64,000 bases of DNA from Saccharopolyspora_C sp047200635 (GTDB lineage: Bacteria > Actinomycetota > Actinomycetes > Mycobacteriales > Pseudonocardiaceae): contig NZ_JBJZOI010000027.1 in assembly GCF_047200635.1 (NCBI RefSeq), positions 1 to 64,000 of the forward strand, written 5' to 3'. Shown piece by piece: positions 1 through 8,927 of this stretch. The position numbers and the translations under genes were made by a program. How positions within the stretch are numbered: the stretch's first letter is position 1; each line of letters begins with the position of its first letter. Under the pieces are notes generated by a model that was not told the DNA's origin, ran no database searches, and worked only from the letters and a program-made list of their open reading frames with translations.

Positions 1-26
1 CCCCCTCTTCACGTCGTCCTGGTGGT

Positions 27-2045
27 TCAGCGGCCGCGCACGGCGATCACCGCGTACGGGCCGACGTCGCGGCGCTCGAACCGCGGGTCGTCGAAGACCG
101 CCGGATCGAAGAACACGTCGTAGTCCCGCACGTTCGGCAGCTGCGGGAACGCGTCGCCCTTCAGGTTCAGCGCGAGCTTGCGACCGTCCTCGTCGGACGG
201 ATCGGCGGCCCGCTCCTGATCGGCCGCGGAAGCCACCGGGCTGTCCTGGACCCGCAGCACGAACACGTTCGGCGCCGCGAACTCGCTGCCGCGCAACATC
301 CCCAGCAGCTCGTCCGCGTCGCGCGCCTCGGTCCACCGCTGGATCTCCGCGGTGCGCTCGTCGTACTCGGCCAGCGGGTTCGCGTAGTGCGGCGTCTCCT
401 GCTGGAAACCCCAGTACGGGCGGAAGGACATCAGCTTGTAGTCGGTGCTCAGCAGCAGGTCCTGCTCCGGCGGGCGGCCGGTGAGCCCGGAGATCGTGCG
501 GTACACGTCGTCCGCCCAGGAACCGGTGCGCTGCGGGTCCCGAGCGCCCTTCGCGTTGTCACCCGTCGGGTAGTAGTCCTCGTAGGCCTGCTCCGTCGAA
601 GGTGCCAGCGCGCTCCCGATCGCCCCCTGGGTCAAGGTGATCGCGCCCAGCAGGCCCAGGGCGAACGCCAGACCGGTGATCCGCGCGGCGTAGCTCAGGT
701 CGACCCGCTCCCGGACCCAGCCGATGAGCTCCAGCACGGCGAACACTCCCGCCACGGCCAGCACCACGCCGAGGATCACGTTGAGCCGGAACGCCAGCAA
801 CGTCGTCTTCGCCACCAGCGCCAGCGTGGAGAGGCCGAACCAGGTGTAGATCGCGATCACCACGGTGAGCATCGCGCCCGCGACCTCGCTGCGCCTGCCG
901 CGCAGCACCAGCCAGGCGACACCGGCCAGGCACAGCGCGCCGAACGGGCTCGCGTCCATCATCGGCACCGGAAGGAACGACCCGTCCTCCGGCAGGTAGT
1001 GCAGCGCCGCGCTGCGCGGGTTGTCGGTGAACACGTGCGTGCTCAGCACGTACGGCAGCCACACCAGCAGCGAGATCAGGCCGCTCACCACGCCGATCGG
1101 CAACAGGCGGAAGAACATCCGCCGCACCGTCGGCCACAGCGCCTCCCCCCGCCGCACCCGGAGCGCGCCGGCCACCACGGCCATCGCCACGATCAGCAGC
1201 ACCGCGAAGCCGAAGTGCAGCGTGTAGGTGATCGCGGCGAAACCCACGTAGCCGCCGACGCAGACCAGCGTCCACCTCGGGGACCGCCCCTCGCGCCGCA
1301 TCGCGTTCCAGGTCAGCACCGCTACCGGCGCGAGCCACGCCGCCGAGGGCCACGCGTAGGGCTCCTCGATGCCGTGCAGCATCCCCGCCAGCGAGGTCGC
1401 GAGCGCGGCCAGCAGCGCGAGCCGCCGCCGCACCACGATGCTCCACAGGGTGAACGCGACGACGCTCGTCACCGCCACCCAGATCAGCGCGTAGGGCTTG
1501 TAGGCGGCCCAGCCCTCCCACCCGAGCAGGTTCGCGAAGCGACCGCCCAGCCAGAACCAGCCGCCGGGGTAGTACGGCGCGGTGTCCGCGTAGTTCATGT
1601 CCGACAGGCCCCAGGTCGAGGCCATCCTGGTCATGTACTGCAACCGGAAGCCGTTGTCGGTGGAGGAACCACCGAAGTAGAACCGGGTCGCCTGCAGCGG
1701 GATCGCCAGGGCCAGGGTGGTGAACGCGGACAGCGCCGCCCAGGTCCCCGCCAGCCGCAACGGGCGCGGGAAGCGGTTCGGGCCGAACGCCAGCAGGCCG
1801 AAGGTGATCAACAACACCAGGGCCGCGCCCAGCGACGCCAGCGCTTCGGGGGCGAAGCTCGGCTCGCTGATGCCCAGCCGCGCCACCCCGAACTGGAGAC
1901 CCAGGCTGACGACCGCGGCGAGCACCGATCCCACCAGCAGTTCGGAGACCGCGCTGCGCAGCGGAAGTCGCACGGCGGAATCCTGGTGCGGCGCATCGAT
2001 GGGTCGGGGTCCGGTCAGCACCGGACTCGGCAAGGTTCCCGCCAC
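27..2045 (-). CDS. aftA: Galactan 5-O-arabinofuranosyltransferase AftA
   Basis: This is a polytopic membrane glycosyltransferase of the GT-C fold. AftA adds the first arabinofuranose from decaprenyl-phospho-arabinose to the galactan of arabinogalactan. The 672-aa product has many hydrophobic segments in the first two thirds and a soluble C-terminal domain. Loop residues DNGFRLQYMTR, DMNYAD (about 149-154) and YYPGGWFWLGG (about 158-168) resemble mycobacterial AftA as I remember it. I chose GTG at 2045 because AAGGA lies about 10 nt upstream; an ATG 20 codons earlier lacks such a site. The gene is divergent from the DUF2567 gene. Its presence implies an arabinogalactan wall. Confidence 0.86.
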   Translation of the reverse strand: MAGTLPSPVLTGPRPIDAPHQDSAVRLPLRSAVSELLVGSVLAAVVSLGLQFGVARLGISEPSFAPEALASLGAALVLLITFGLLAFGPNRFPRPLRLAGTWAALSAFTTLALAIPLQATRFYFGGSSTDNGFRLQYMTRMASTWGLSDMNYADTAPYYPGGWFWLGGRFANLLGWEGWAAYKPYALIWVAVTSVVAFTLWSIVVRRRLALLAALATSLAGMLHGIEEPYAWPSAAWLAPVAVLTWNAMRREGRSPRWTLVCVGGYVGFAAITYTLHFGFAVLLIVAMAVVAGALRVRRGEALWPTVRRMFFRLLPIGVVSGLISLLVWLPYVLSTHVFTDNPRSAALHYLPEDGSFLPVPMMDASPFGALCLAGVAWLVLRGRRSEVAGAMLTVVIAIYTWFGLSTLALVAKTTLLAFRLNVILGVVLAVAGVFAVLELIGWVRERVDLSYAARITGLAFALGLLGAITLTQGAIGSALAPSTEQAYEDYYPTGDNAKGARDPQRTGSWADDVYRTISGLTGRPPEQDLLLSTDYKLMSFRPYWGFQQETPHYANPLAEYDERTAEIQRWTEARDADELLGMLRGSEFAAPNVFVLRVQDSPVASAADQERAADPSDEDGRKLALNLKGDAFPQLPNVRDYDVFFDPAVFDDPRFERRDVGPYAVIAVRGR

Positions 2046-2314
2046 GTGAGTTCGATCCTTCGGCAGTGGGGGACAGGACGCCCGCGCAGAATAGAGGATG
2101 GCCACCCGGCGTCCGCGCCGCGCCTGGCCGGGTGCGGCCGACGGTCTCCCGGCGAACTCGCGGTGCCGCGCCGTGCTCTCGCCGCCGACCGGACCGCGGC
2201 AGCAGCGGCGGAGCTGGAGCGGTCGGGCAGGCAGTACAGTGCTGGCTGCTCATCGCCGAACCGGCACCGCAGCGCGGTTCGCCGCGTTCGCCCCACATCG
2301 AGGAGGATCGGCTG

Positions 2315-2887
2315 TTGTCCCCAGGAGCGGTCGAGACCAGCGCCGTCCCCGAACCGCGGGGATGGTCGTCCGAGCGGACCGCCCCCGTCGTGGTGCGCGC
2401 CGACCTGCTGCCCGGCCTGAGCGCGCTGTCCCTGGTGGCGTTGCTCGGGATGCCGCTGGCCTGGGCGTGGTCGCGGTTGGCCCCCCCGCAGCAGAGCCTG
2501 CTGGGCCGCTCCGGCGCACCGGTTCCCGCGCAGATCGTGGAGAGCTACCACCGGTTCGACGCGCTCGCGGTGTTCCTGCTGCTCGCGTTCGGGACCGGGC
2601 TGGTCGCGTCGGCGGTGCTGTGGACGCTGCGCGGGCGGCGCGGACCGGTGCTGCTCGTCGCGGGCGTGCTGGGCTCGTTGATCTCCTCGTGGCTGGCGAT
2701 CCGGATGGGCGCCACCTTCGCCGCCGAGCTCTACCCCGCGCCCGCCGGGCTCGGCTTCGGGGACCCGCTCACCGCGCCGCCCGAGGTGGCGAGCTGGTGG
2801 GCGGTGCTCGCGCAGCCGCTGGCGATGGCGCTCGGCTACGGGATCGCCACCTCGTGGAACGGCTTCGACGACCTGGGCCGCCGGTAG
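2315..2887 (+). CDS. DUF2567-type integral membrane protein
   Basis: The 190-aa product has about four hydrophobic segments: residues near 30-50, 75-100, a third after an arginine-rich turn (LRGRRGP) and a C-terminal one. The layout and motifs such as YHRFDALAVF match my memory of the actinobacterial DUF2567 family, which has no known function. The TTG start at 2315 is chosen because AGGAGG lies 8 nt upstream; the frame stays open further upstream but the composition there is not protein-like. It stands alone, divergent from aftA and convergent with the next gene, whose stop is 2 nt away. Confidence 0.72.
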   Translation: MSPGAVETSAVPEPRGWSSERTAPVVVRADLLPGLSALSLVALLGMPLAWAWSRLAPPQQSLLGRSGAPVPAQIVESYHRFDALAVFLLLAFGTGLVASAVLWTLRGRRGPVLLVAGVLGSLISSWLAIRMGATFAAELYPAPAGLGFGDPLTAPPEVASWWAVLAQPLAMALGYGIATSWNGFDDLGRR

Positions 2888-2889
2888 GG

Positions 2890-3864
2890 TCACCCCGCCG
2901 GGCGCAGCGACGCGGTGACCTGGTCCAGGGCCTCGGGAGGCACCGCGCCGGGGATGCCCTGGTCAGCGGCGGCGATGTGCACCACCGAGCCCTTGCCGTC
3001 GTTGTTGGTGGCCAGCACGTTGATCACCACGCCGGGCGATCCGCAGGGGCCGGGTGCGGGCACGACGGTGGCGACGACCTTGCTGGCCGCGATGCCGCCG
3101 GCCAGCCGCACCGGCCGCGGCGGGGCGAGGTCGATCCGCGCGCCGGGACCACCGTAGGCGAGTTCGGCGAACTTCCGCGCCGTGTCGGTGGCGACCGTCG
3201 CGTCGTCCGTCCCGGCCCGGCCGGTGGACCCGGCGATCGCGCGGTAGCTGCCCGGAGCGTCCGGGCAGAAGCCCTCCTGGAAGATCGCCACGCCGGACAT
3301 CGTGACCGGGTCCTCCGGCGGCCCGAATCCGACGATGTTCTCCGGGGTCTCCAGCTGCCACTCCAGCGGGGCGTCGTACACGGCGCCGCGCTTGGGCACG
3401 GCCACGACCTGCCAACCGGGAACCACCGGCTCCGGCGGCGGTGCCGAGGCGGTGGGCCGCTGCGAGGAGGCCGGCGGGGGAGCGGGGGCGCTGGAAGGCG
3501 TGGCCGGGCCCGCTGCCTGCTCCTGCCGCGCGTTCACCAGCAGCACGGAGGTGACGGTCGCGATCACCACGACCGCGCCCGAGGCGAGCGCCGCGATCAG
3601 CGGACCCCGCCTCGATCGCCGCGGTCCCGGAGGTGGTGGCGGGGGGAAGTGCGGGGAGGCGCCCCACTGGTCCGAGGACTGCGGCTGCTGGAAGGTGCCG
3701 AAGCCCTGGTACTCCATGCCGCTCTGGTACGGCGACCGCGCGAACTGCTGCTGGGGAGCACCGGGGTGCTGCTGCGGGGGCCGGTCGCCCGATCCGCCCC
3801 AGCGCTCCCCGGATCCCCCGTTGTCCGGAGAACCCCAGTTCCCCGGCCCTCCAGGTGATGACAT
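2890..3864 (-). CDS. Proline-rich, single-pass membrane-anchored exported protein
   Basis: The 324-aa protein has three parts. Residues 1-86 form a Gly/Pro/Gln-rich cytoplasmic tail ending in a positive patch (PRRSRRG). Residues 88-110 are one membrane helix. After a Pro/Ala/Ser-rich linker, residues about 147-324 form a globular extracellular domain. Two cysteines in that domain (GFCPDAPG and GPCGSPG) could form a disulfide. The architecture matches actinobacterial proteins carrying a DUF8017-like domain, but that name is tentative and no activity is known. No Shine-Dalgarno site precedes the ATG; TAAGAT (3872-3877 on this strand) ends 7 nt before it, so the mRNA may be leaderless. Confidence 0.75.
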   Translation of the reverse strand: MSSPGGPGNWGSPDNGGSGERWGGSGDRPPQQHPGAPQQQFARSPYQSGMEYQGFGTFQQPQSSDQWGASPHFPPPPPPGPRRSRRGPLIAALASGAVVVIATVTSVLLVNARQEQAAGPATPSSAPAPPPASSQRPTASAPPPEPVVPGWQVVAVPKRGAVYDAPLEWQLETPENIVGFGPPEDPVTMSGVAIFQEGFCPDAPGSYRAIAGSTGRAGTDDATVATDTARKFAELAYGGPGARIDLAPPRPVRLAGGIAASKVVATVVPAPGPCGSPGVVINVLATNNDGKGSVVHIAAADQGIPGAVPPEALDQVTASLRPAG

Positions 3865-3901
3865 GGGGGCGATCTTAGCGAGCGCCCCGCGCGGCCCGGG
3901 G

Positions 3902-4579
3902 TCAGTTCGGGCTGGTCTGCTCGGCGAACTCCGCCAGCGGCGCCGGCACGGCCCGCAGCTCGCGCAGGAACTCGGCCTCCCGCACGAGCAGCCGCCGCAC
4001 CAGCCGCAACCGCTCCAGCGGGTCGGTCTCGGCGAGCAGCTCCTGGCGGTCGTCAGCGCTGAGCACGCAGTCCTCCGCCAGCGCGTAGGACAGCTCGCCC
4101 GGAGTCAGCTCCGCGTCGGGCGCGTCGTAGTGCTCCCCGCGCAGACCGGTGCCGTGGTAGCGCTCGTGGGCGGCGCGGGCCGCGGAGTCCAGCCGGGAGA
4201 TCAGCCTCGGGTCCTCGGCCGGTTCGGTGTCGGGGAGCCACTCGACGCGAGCCATCAGGTACGGCGCCGCCTCCCGGTCGATCTGCAGCAGGCGGAAGCG
4301 CCGGCAGCCGTCGGCGGTGATGTCGTAGCGGCCCTGCGGCAGCTGCCGCACCTGGCGCAGCCGCGCCGAGCAACCCACGTCGTACATCGAGTCGACGTTG
4401 TCGTCGCCGACCTCCCAACCCTGCCGGATCCCGACGACGCCGAAGCGCCGGTCCGGGACGACGTCGTTGACCAGGTCGAGCACGAGCTGCCGGTAGCGCG
4501 CCTCGAAGATGTGCAGCGGGAGGTCGGCGCCGGGCAGCAGCACCGTGCTCAGCGGGAACAGCGGGAGCGTCTCGGTCAC
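3902..4579 (-). CDS. LON peptidase substrate-binding domain protein
   Basis: The 225-aa product opens with LPLFPLSTVLLPGADLPLHIFEARYRQL, the usual start of the Lon N-terminal (PUA-like) domain, here without the AAA+ and protease domains. Such stand-alone proteins are common in actinobacteria. A substrate-recognition role is assumed for the family but not shown. The GTG start at 4579 is supported by where the homology begins. TAGGTT lies 7 nt upstream of the GTG, so a leaderless transcript is plausible. It follows nrtR on the same strand after 56 nt. Confidence 0.84.
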   Translation of the reverse strand: MTETLPLFPLSTVLLPGADLPLHIFEARYRQLVLDLVNDVVPDRRFGVVGIRQGWEVGDDNVDSMYDVGCSARLRQVRQLPQGRYDITADGCRRFRLLQIDREAAPYLMARVEWLPDTEPAEDPRLISRLDSAARAAHERYHGTGLRGEHYDAPDAELTPGELSYALAEDCVLSADDRQELLAETDPLERLRLVRRLLVREAEFLRELRAVPAPLAEFAEQTSPN

Positions 4580-4635
4580 AGCCGCCAACCTACGTCCCGG
4601 GCCCGCGGTCCTGCCAGCACGACGCCCCGGTGGCC

Positions 4636-5349
4636 TCACGCACGTTCGGCCGGTGGCCGCAGCACCGCGAACGGATCGGTGACCTCCAGGTCGGGAGCGG
4701 TGAACCGGAACAGCGCGGGCGGTCTGCCTCCCGCCGGGCCCGCGGGCACCGTCCGGCCGGTGGGCCGCAGGGCTCCGCGGCGGGTGAGGACCCGCTGCAG
4801 GTTCGTCGCGGCGACCTCGTAGCCGAGCGCCGCGGAGTAGATCCGACGCAGCTCCGAGATGGTGAACTCCGTCGGGGCGAGCGCGAAACCGATGTTGGTG
4901 TAGGACAGCTTCGCGCGGAGCCGGGCCCGCGCCGCGTGCGTGATGGCCTCGTGGTCGAAGGCGGTCGGGGGCGGGTCGTCCAGCGGGTGCCAGGCGGTGT
5001 CGGCCGGGACCTCGGGATCCACGTCCGAGGGCACCAGGCCGAGGAAGGCGGTCGCCACGACCCGCACGCCCGGGACCCGGTCGGGAGCGCTGAACACCGA
5101 GAGCTGCTCGACGTGGCTGAGCTTGTGCACGTCGACCTTCTCCGCGAGCTGGCGGCGGATGGAGGTCTCCACGTCCTCGTCCGCTCCGAGCCTGCCGCCG
5201 GGCAGGGCCCAGCGGTGCTCGTGCGGGGGCTTGGCGCGTTGCCAGAGCAGGACGTGCAGCCGCCCCTCGCAGGCGCGCAGCACGCCGGCGAGCACCTCGT
5301 GAGCCGGATCTCCCTTGTCCCCGCAAGCAGCGGTGTTACGATGGGGCAT
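4636..5349 (-). CDS. nrtR: NrtR-type Nudix-like transcriptional regulator of NAD synthesis
   Basis: The 237-aa protein has an N-terminal Nudix fold (about 15-150) and a C-terminal winged helix (FTISELRRIYSAALGYEVAATNLQRVL). The Nudix box GGRLGADEDVETSIRRQLAEK lacks the usual RE of the REUXEE core (it reads RQ), which fits NrtR proteins that bind ADP-ribose-like ligands rather than hydrolyse nucleotides. It is divergent from nadABC, the regulon known for this family and the same arrangement as Rv1593c. TAGGAT lies 7 nt before the ATG, inside the spacer of a palindrome at 5350-5372. Autoregulation is therefore likely. Confidence 0.87.
   Translation of the reverse strand: MPHRNTAACGDKGDPAHEVLAGVLRACEGRLHVLLWQRAKPPHEHRWALPGGRLGADEDVETSIRRQLAEKVDVHKLSHVEQLSVFSAPDRVPGVRVVATAFLGLVPSDVDPEVPADTAWHPLDDPPPTAFDHEAITHAARARLRAKLSYTNIGFALAPTEFTISELRRIYSAALGYEVAATNLQRVLTRRGALRPTGRTVPAGPAGGRPPALFRFTAPDLEVTDPFAVLRPPAERA
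5315..5342 (+). promoter_or_regulatory. Candidate nadABC promoter
   Basis: TTGTCC (5315-5320), a 16-nt spacer and TACGAT (5337-5342) form a good sigma-70-type promoter inside the 5' coding end of nrtR. Transcription would start near 5349, at the edge of the palindrome at 5350-5372. An in-frame ATG at 5348 lies 5 nt after the -10, so a leaderless, N-terminally extended NadA is also possible. Confidence 0.6.
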
Positions 5350-5372
5350 GTTTTCGATCCTAAGGCGAAAAC
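5350..5372. promoter_or_regulatory. Palindromic operator between nrtR and nadA
   Basis: GTTTTCG (5350-5356) and CGAAAAC (5366-5372) are perfect inverted arms separated by 9 nt. The repeat sits just after the predicted nadA start site. Its spacer contains ATCCTA, which read on the minus strand is TAGGAT, the likely -10 of nrtR. A repressor bound here would block both promoters. NrtR is the obvious candidate. Confidence 0.68.
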
Positions 5373-5434
5373 TACTCGGCGGGCAAACGCCGGGAGGCGC
5401 GCGGGAGTGCGCGCCCGGGGGTGAGGAGGAACAG

Positions 5435-6439
5435 ATGGTGGTGGCCGAACAGCTCGTGCCCTACACGGGTGTCGAGCCGGACGAGGAGTGGGCGCGGGAG
5501 GTCCGGCGGCTCGCTGACGAGCGCGGCGCGGTGCTCCTGGCGCACAACTACCAGCTGCCCGCGATCCAGGACATCGCGGACCACACCGGGGATTCGCTCG
5601 CGCTCAGCCGCATCGCGGCCTCCAGCGACGCCTCGACCATCGTGTTCTGCGGCGTGCACTTCATGGCCGAGACCGCGAAGATCCTCAGTCCCGGGAAGAA
5701 GGTCCTGATCCCGGACGCCCGCGCGGGCTGCTCCCTCGCCGACTCGATCACCGCCGGACAGCTGCGGGACTGGAAGGCCGAGCACCCCGGTGCCGTCGTC
5801 GTCTCCTACGTGAACACGACCGCCGAGGTGAAGGCCGAGACCGACATCTGCTGCACCTCCTCGAACGCGGTCGACGTGGTGCGCTCGATCCCCGCCGAAC
5901 GGGAGGTGCTGTTCTGCCCGGACCAGTTCCTCGGCGCGCACGTGCGCCGCGAGACCGGCCGGGAGAACGTGCACGTGTGGGCGGGGGAGTGCCACGTGCA
6001 CGCGGGGATCAACGGTGCCGAGCTCGCCGATCGCGCCGCCGCGAACCCGGACGCGGACCTGTTCATCCACCCCGAGTGCGGCTGCGCGACCTCCGCGCTC
6101 TACCTCGCCGGGGAGGGGACGTTACCCGCGGACCGGGTCAAGATCCTCTCCACCGGCGGGATGCTCGACGCGGCCCGCGCCACCGGCGCCGAGTCGGTCC
6201 TGGTGGCCACGGAGGTCGGGATGCTGCACCAGCTGCGCCGCGCCGCCCCCGAGATCGACTTCCAGGCCGTGAACGACCGCGCGTCCTGCCGCTACATGAA
6301 GATGATCACCCCTGCGGCGCTGCTGCGGTGCCTTCGCGAGGAGGCCGACGAGGTGCACGTGCCCCGCGACGTCGCGGAACGGGCCCGCGCCTCGGTGGAG
6401 CGCATGATCAGCATCGGCGATCCCGGAGGCGGCGAGTGA
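5435..6439 (+). CDS. nadA: Quinolinate synthase A
   Basis: NadA condenses iminoaspartate (from NadB) with dihydroxyacetone phosphate to quinolinate, using a [4Fe-4S] cluster. The 334-aa product carries the three family cluster cysteines in VFCGVHFM, ICCTSSNA and ASCRYMKM, and the conserved HVHAGI and HPECGCATSAL stretches. ATG 5435 follows GAGGAGGA by 4 nt; an in-frame ATG at 5348 could give a 29-residue extension from a leaderless message. It is the first gene of nadABC and overlaps nadB. Codon 230 (6122-6124) is TTA, a very rare leucine codon at this GC content. Confidence 0.96.
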   Translation: MVVAEQLVPYTGVEPDEEWAREVRRLADERGAVLLAHNYQLPAIQDIADHTGDSLALSRIAASSDASTIVFCGVHFMAETAKILSPGKKVLIPDARAGCSLADSITAGQLRDWKAEHPGAVVVSYVNTTAEVKAETDICCTSSNAVDVVRSIPAEREVLFCPDQFLGAHVRRETGRENVHVWAGECHVHAGINGAELADRAAANPDADLFIHPECGCATSALYLAGEGTLPADRVKILSTGGMLDAARATGAESVLVATEVGMLHQLRRAAPEIDFQAVNDRASCRYMKMITPAALLRCLREEADEVHVPRDVAERARASVERMISIGDPGGGE

Positions 6440-8031
6440 ACTGGGAGGCGCGCGCCGACCTGGTCGTCGTCGGCACCGGAGTCGCCGGTCTCACCGCCGC
6501 GCTCCGCGCCCGCGAGCTCGGGCTGCGGACCCTCGTGGTGACCAAGGATTCGGCAGGAGCGGGCAACACGGCCTGGGCCCAGGGCGGGGTCGCGGTGGTG
6601 CGGGACGACGAGCACGACGACGGTGACAGCGTCCAGCGGCACGCGGCCGACACCCGCACCGCCGGAGCCGGGCTCTGCGACGAGGACGCCGTGCGCGCCA
6701 TCCTCGCCGACGGGGCCGCCGCCGTGGAACGGCTCCGCGCGGCGGGCGCCCGGTTCGACCTCGCAGGCGCCGCGCTGGCCCGCACCCGCGAAGGCGGCCA
6801 CACCGCGTTCCGCGTCATCCACGCCGGAGGCGACGCCACGGGCGCCGAGGTGCAGCGCGCGCTCTCGAGCGCCGTGGGCGCCGACGGGATCCCGGTGCTG
6901 GAGCGGCACTGCGTCGTGGAACCCGTCCGCGACGAGAGCGGTGCCCTCGCCGGCGTGCTCGCGTTGGACGAGCACGGCAACCCCGGCGTGCTGCGTGCCC
7001 CCGCCGTGCTGCTCGCCACCGGCGGTCTTGGCCAGCTCTACGCAGCGACGACCAACCCCGAGGTGGCCACCGGCGACGGAATCGCGCTCGCGCTGCGCGC
7101 GGGAGCGACCGTCGCCGACCTGGAGTTCGTCCAGTTTCACCCGACCGTGCTGCACACCCCCGGTGCGGCGAGGGGCAGGCGGCCGCTGATCACCGAGGCC
7201 GTGCGCGGCGAGGGCGCGGTGCTGCTGGACGTGCGAGGCGAGCGGATCATGGCCGGTGCGCACCCGCAGGCGGACCTCGCCCCGCGCGACGTGGTCTCCG
7301 CGGAGATCAACCGCCGGCTCGGCGAGACCGGGGCGGAGCACGTGCTGCTCGACGCCACCGGGATCGACGGCTTCGCCGCGCGTTTCCCGACCGTGCACGC
7401 CTCCTGCCTGCGCGCGGGCATCGATCCGGTGCGGGAACCGATCCCGGTGACCAGCGCCGCGCACTACGCCTGCGGCGGTGTCGTGACCGATGTGGAGGGC
7501 AGGACCGGCGTCGCCGGGCTCTACGCGGCCGGGGAGGTCGCCAGGACCGGCCTGCACGGGGCGAACCGGTTGGCCTCGAACAGCCTGCTGGAAGGCCTCG
7601 TCGTCGGCGCCCGCGCGGCCGAGGCCGTCGCCCGCGACCTGGCCCGAGGGGCCGCGGTCCGCAGACCGGTCCTGGTCCCGGTGCCCGCGGCCGCCGTGGT
7701 GGACCGGGACCTGCTGCAGCGCACCCTGTCCCGGCACGCCGGGATCGGACGCAGCGCCGAAGGACTCGCGGAGGCTCGCATCGCGCTGGACCAGGCCGGG
7801 GTCGTCCGGCCGCTGCGGACCAGGGAAGCCGTCGAGGACGCGTCGCTGGCGCTCACCGCGCAGGCCCTGCTCACCGCCGCCGAAGCCCGCACCGAATCCC
7901 GCGGCAGCCACCGGAGGCGGGATCACCCGGAGATCGACGACGTACGCTGGCGGCGCAGCATCGCGCTGCGCTTGGACGTGTCCGGCTGGCTGTTCCGCAC
8001 CGACCGCGAACCCGTGAGGAGCGTCGCATGA
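6436..8031 (+). CDS. nadB: L-aspartate oxidase
   Basis: NadB is a flavoprotein that oxidises L-aspartate to iminoaspartate, the substrate of NadA. The 531-aa protein starts with an FAD-binding Rossmann motif (VVVGTGVAGL) and keeps the fumarate-reductase-family signatures HPTVLH and GANRLASNSLLEGLV. The GTG start overlaps the nadA stop (GTGA), with GGAGG 6 nt upstream. It overlaps nadC by 4 nt, so the three genes are translationally coupled. The C-terminal region after about residue 420 is the usual helical domain, ending in the family pattern HPEIDDVRWRRSI. Confidence 0.96.
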   Translation: MNWEARADLVVVGTGVAGLTAALRARELGLRTLVVTKDSAGAGNTAWAQGGVAVVRDDEHDDGDSVQRHAADTRTAGAGLCDEDAVRAILADGAAAVERLRAAGARFDLAGAALARTREGGHTAFRVIHAGGDATGAEVQRALSSAVGADGIPVLERHCVVEPVRDESGALAGVLALDEHGNPGVLRAPAVLLATGGLGQLYAATTNPEVATGDGIALALRAGATVADLEFVQFHPTVLHTPGAARGRRPLITEAVRGEGAVLLDVRGERIMAGAHPQADLAPRDVVSAEINRRLGETGAEHVLLDATGIDGFAARFPTVHASCLRAGIDPVREPIPVTSAAHYACGGVVTDVEGRTGVAGLYAAGEVARTGLHGANRLASNSLLEGLVVGARAAEAVARDLARGAAVRRPVLVPVPAAAVVDRDLLQRTLSRHAGIGRSAEGLAEARIALDQAGVVRPLRTREAVEDASLALTAQALLTAAEARTESRGSHRRRDHPEIDDVRWRRSIALRLDVSGWLFRTDREPVRSVA

Positions 8032-8915
8032 CCCTGTCCGAGGTGACCACCGATCACCTGCGCTCGGCGGGGCTCGACCCGCAGGAGGTCCGCTCGCTGG
8101 TGCGCGCGGCGCTGGCCGAGGACCTGCGCTACGGGCTCGACGTCACCACCGAGGCCACCGTCCTCGTGGATGCCATCGCCGAAGCCACCTTCAGCTCCCG
8201 GCCCGCCGGGGTCGTCGCCGGTGTCCCGGTCGCGCGGGCGGTGCTGGACGAGGTGCTCGGGCCGGACGGCTACAAGGTCCTGCACAGCCGCAACGACGGC
8301 GACATGATCATGCCCGGGGAGAGCGCGCTCAGCGTGCACGCACCGGTCCGCGGCCTGCTCACCGCCGAGCGCACCGCGCTCAACCTGCTCTGCCACCTCT
8401 CCGGAATCGCCACCGCCACCGCCGAGTGGGTGCGAGCGGTGGAAGGCACCGGCTGCCGGATCCGGGACAGCCGCAAGACGCTGCCGGGGCTGCGGGTCCT
8501 GCAGAAGTACGCGGTCCGCTGCGGCGGCGGAGTGAACCACCGGATGGGCCTGGGTGACGCGATGCTCATCAAGGACAACCACGTCGTCGCCGCCGGCTCG
8601 GCCGTCGCCGCCCTGCGCGCCTGCCGCGCGCACGCGCCGGAGCTCCCGATCGAGGTCGAGGTGACCACGTTGGAGGAACTCGACGAAGTGCTGGAGGAGG
8701 GTGCCGAGCTCGTGCTGCTGGACAACTTCTCCCCGCAGGACTGCGCCGACGCGGTGCGGCGGGCGAAGGAGATCTCCCCGGGGACCGAGCTGGAGGCCTC
8801 CGGCGGGCTCGCGCTCGGCGTCGCCCGCGCCTACGCGGAGACCGGGGTGCACTACCTCGCGGTCGGCGCGCTCACCCATTCGTCCCCGGCGCTGGACCTA
8901 GGCCTGGACATGTGA
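8028..8915 (+). CDS. nadC: Nicotinate-nucleotide pyrophosphorylase (carboxylating)
   Basis: NadC (quinolinate phosphoribosyltransferase) converts quinolinate and PRPP to nicotinate mononucleotide. The 295-aa product has the type II PRTase signatures RDSRKTLPGLR and GDAMLIKDNH and the barrel stretch IEVEVTTLEELDEVL. The ATG lies in the ATGA overlap with nadB. It ends the operon, 12 nt from the convergent amidase gene. The order nrtR-nadABC is that of mycobacteria. Confidence 0.96.
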   Translation: MTLSEVTTDHLRSAGLDPQEVRSLVRAALAEDLRYGLDVTTEATVLVDAIAEATFSSRPAGVVAGVPVARAVLDEVLGPDGYKVLHSRNDGDMIMPGESALSVHAPVRGLLTAERTALNLLCHLSGIATATAEWVRAVEGTGCRIRDSRKTLPGLRVLQKYAVRCGGGVNHRMGLGDAMLIKDNHVVAAGSAVAALRACRAHAPELPIEVEVTTLEELDEVLEEGAELVLLDNFSPQDCADAVRRAKEISPGTELEASGGLALGVARAYAETGVHYLAVGALTHSSPALDLGLDM

Positions 8916-8927
8916 GCGCGCGCCGGG

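Noticed and set aside
387..2420. Open frame of 677 codons antisense to aftA
   Set aside because: Arg/Gln/His-rich translation typical of an antisense frame in GC-rich DNA; aftA explains the region.
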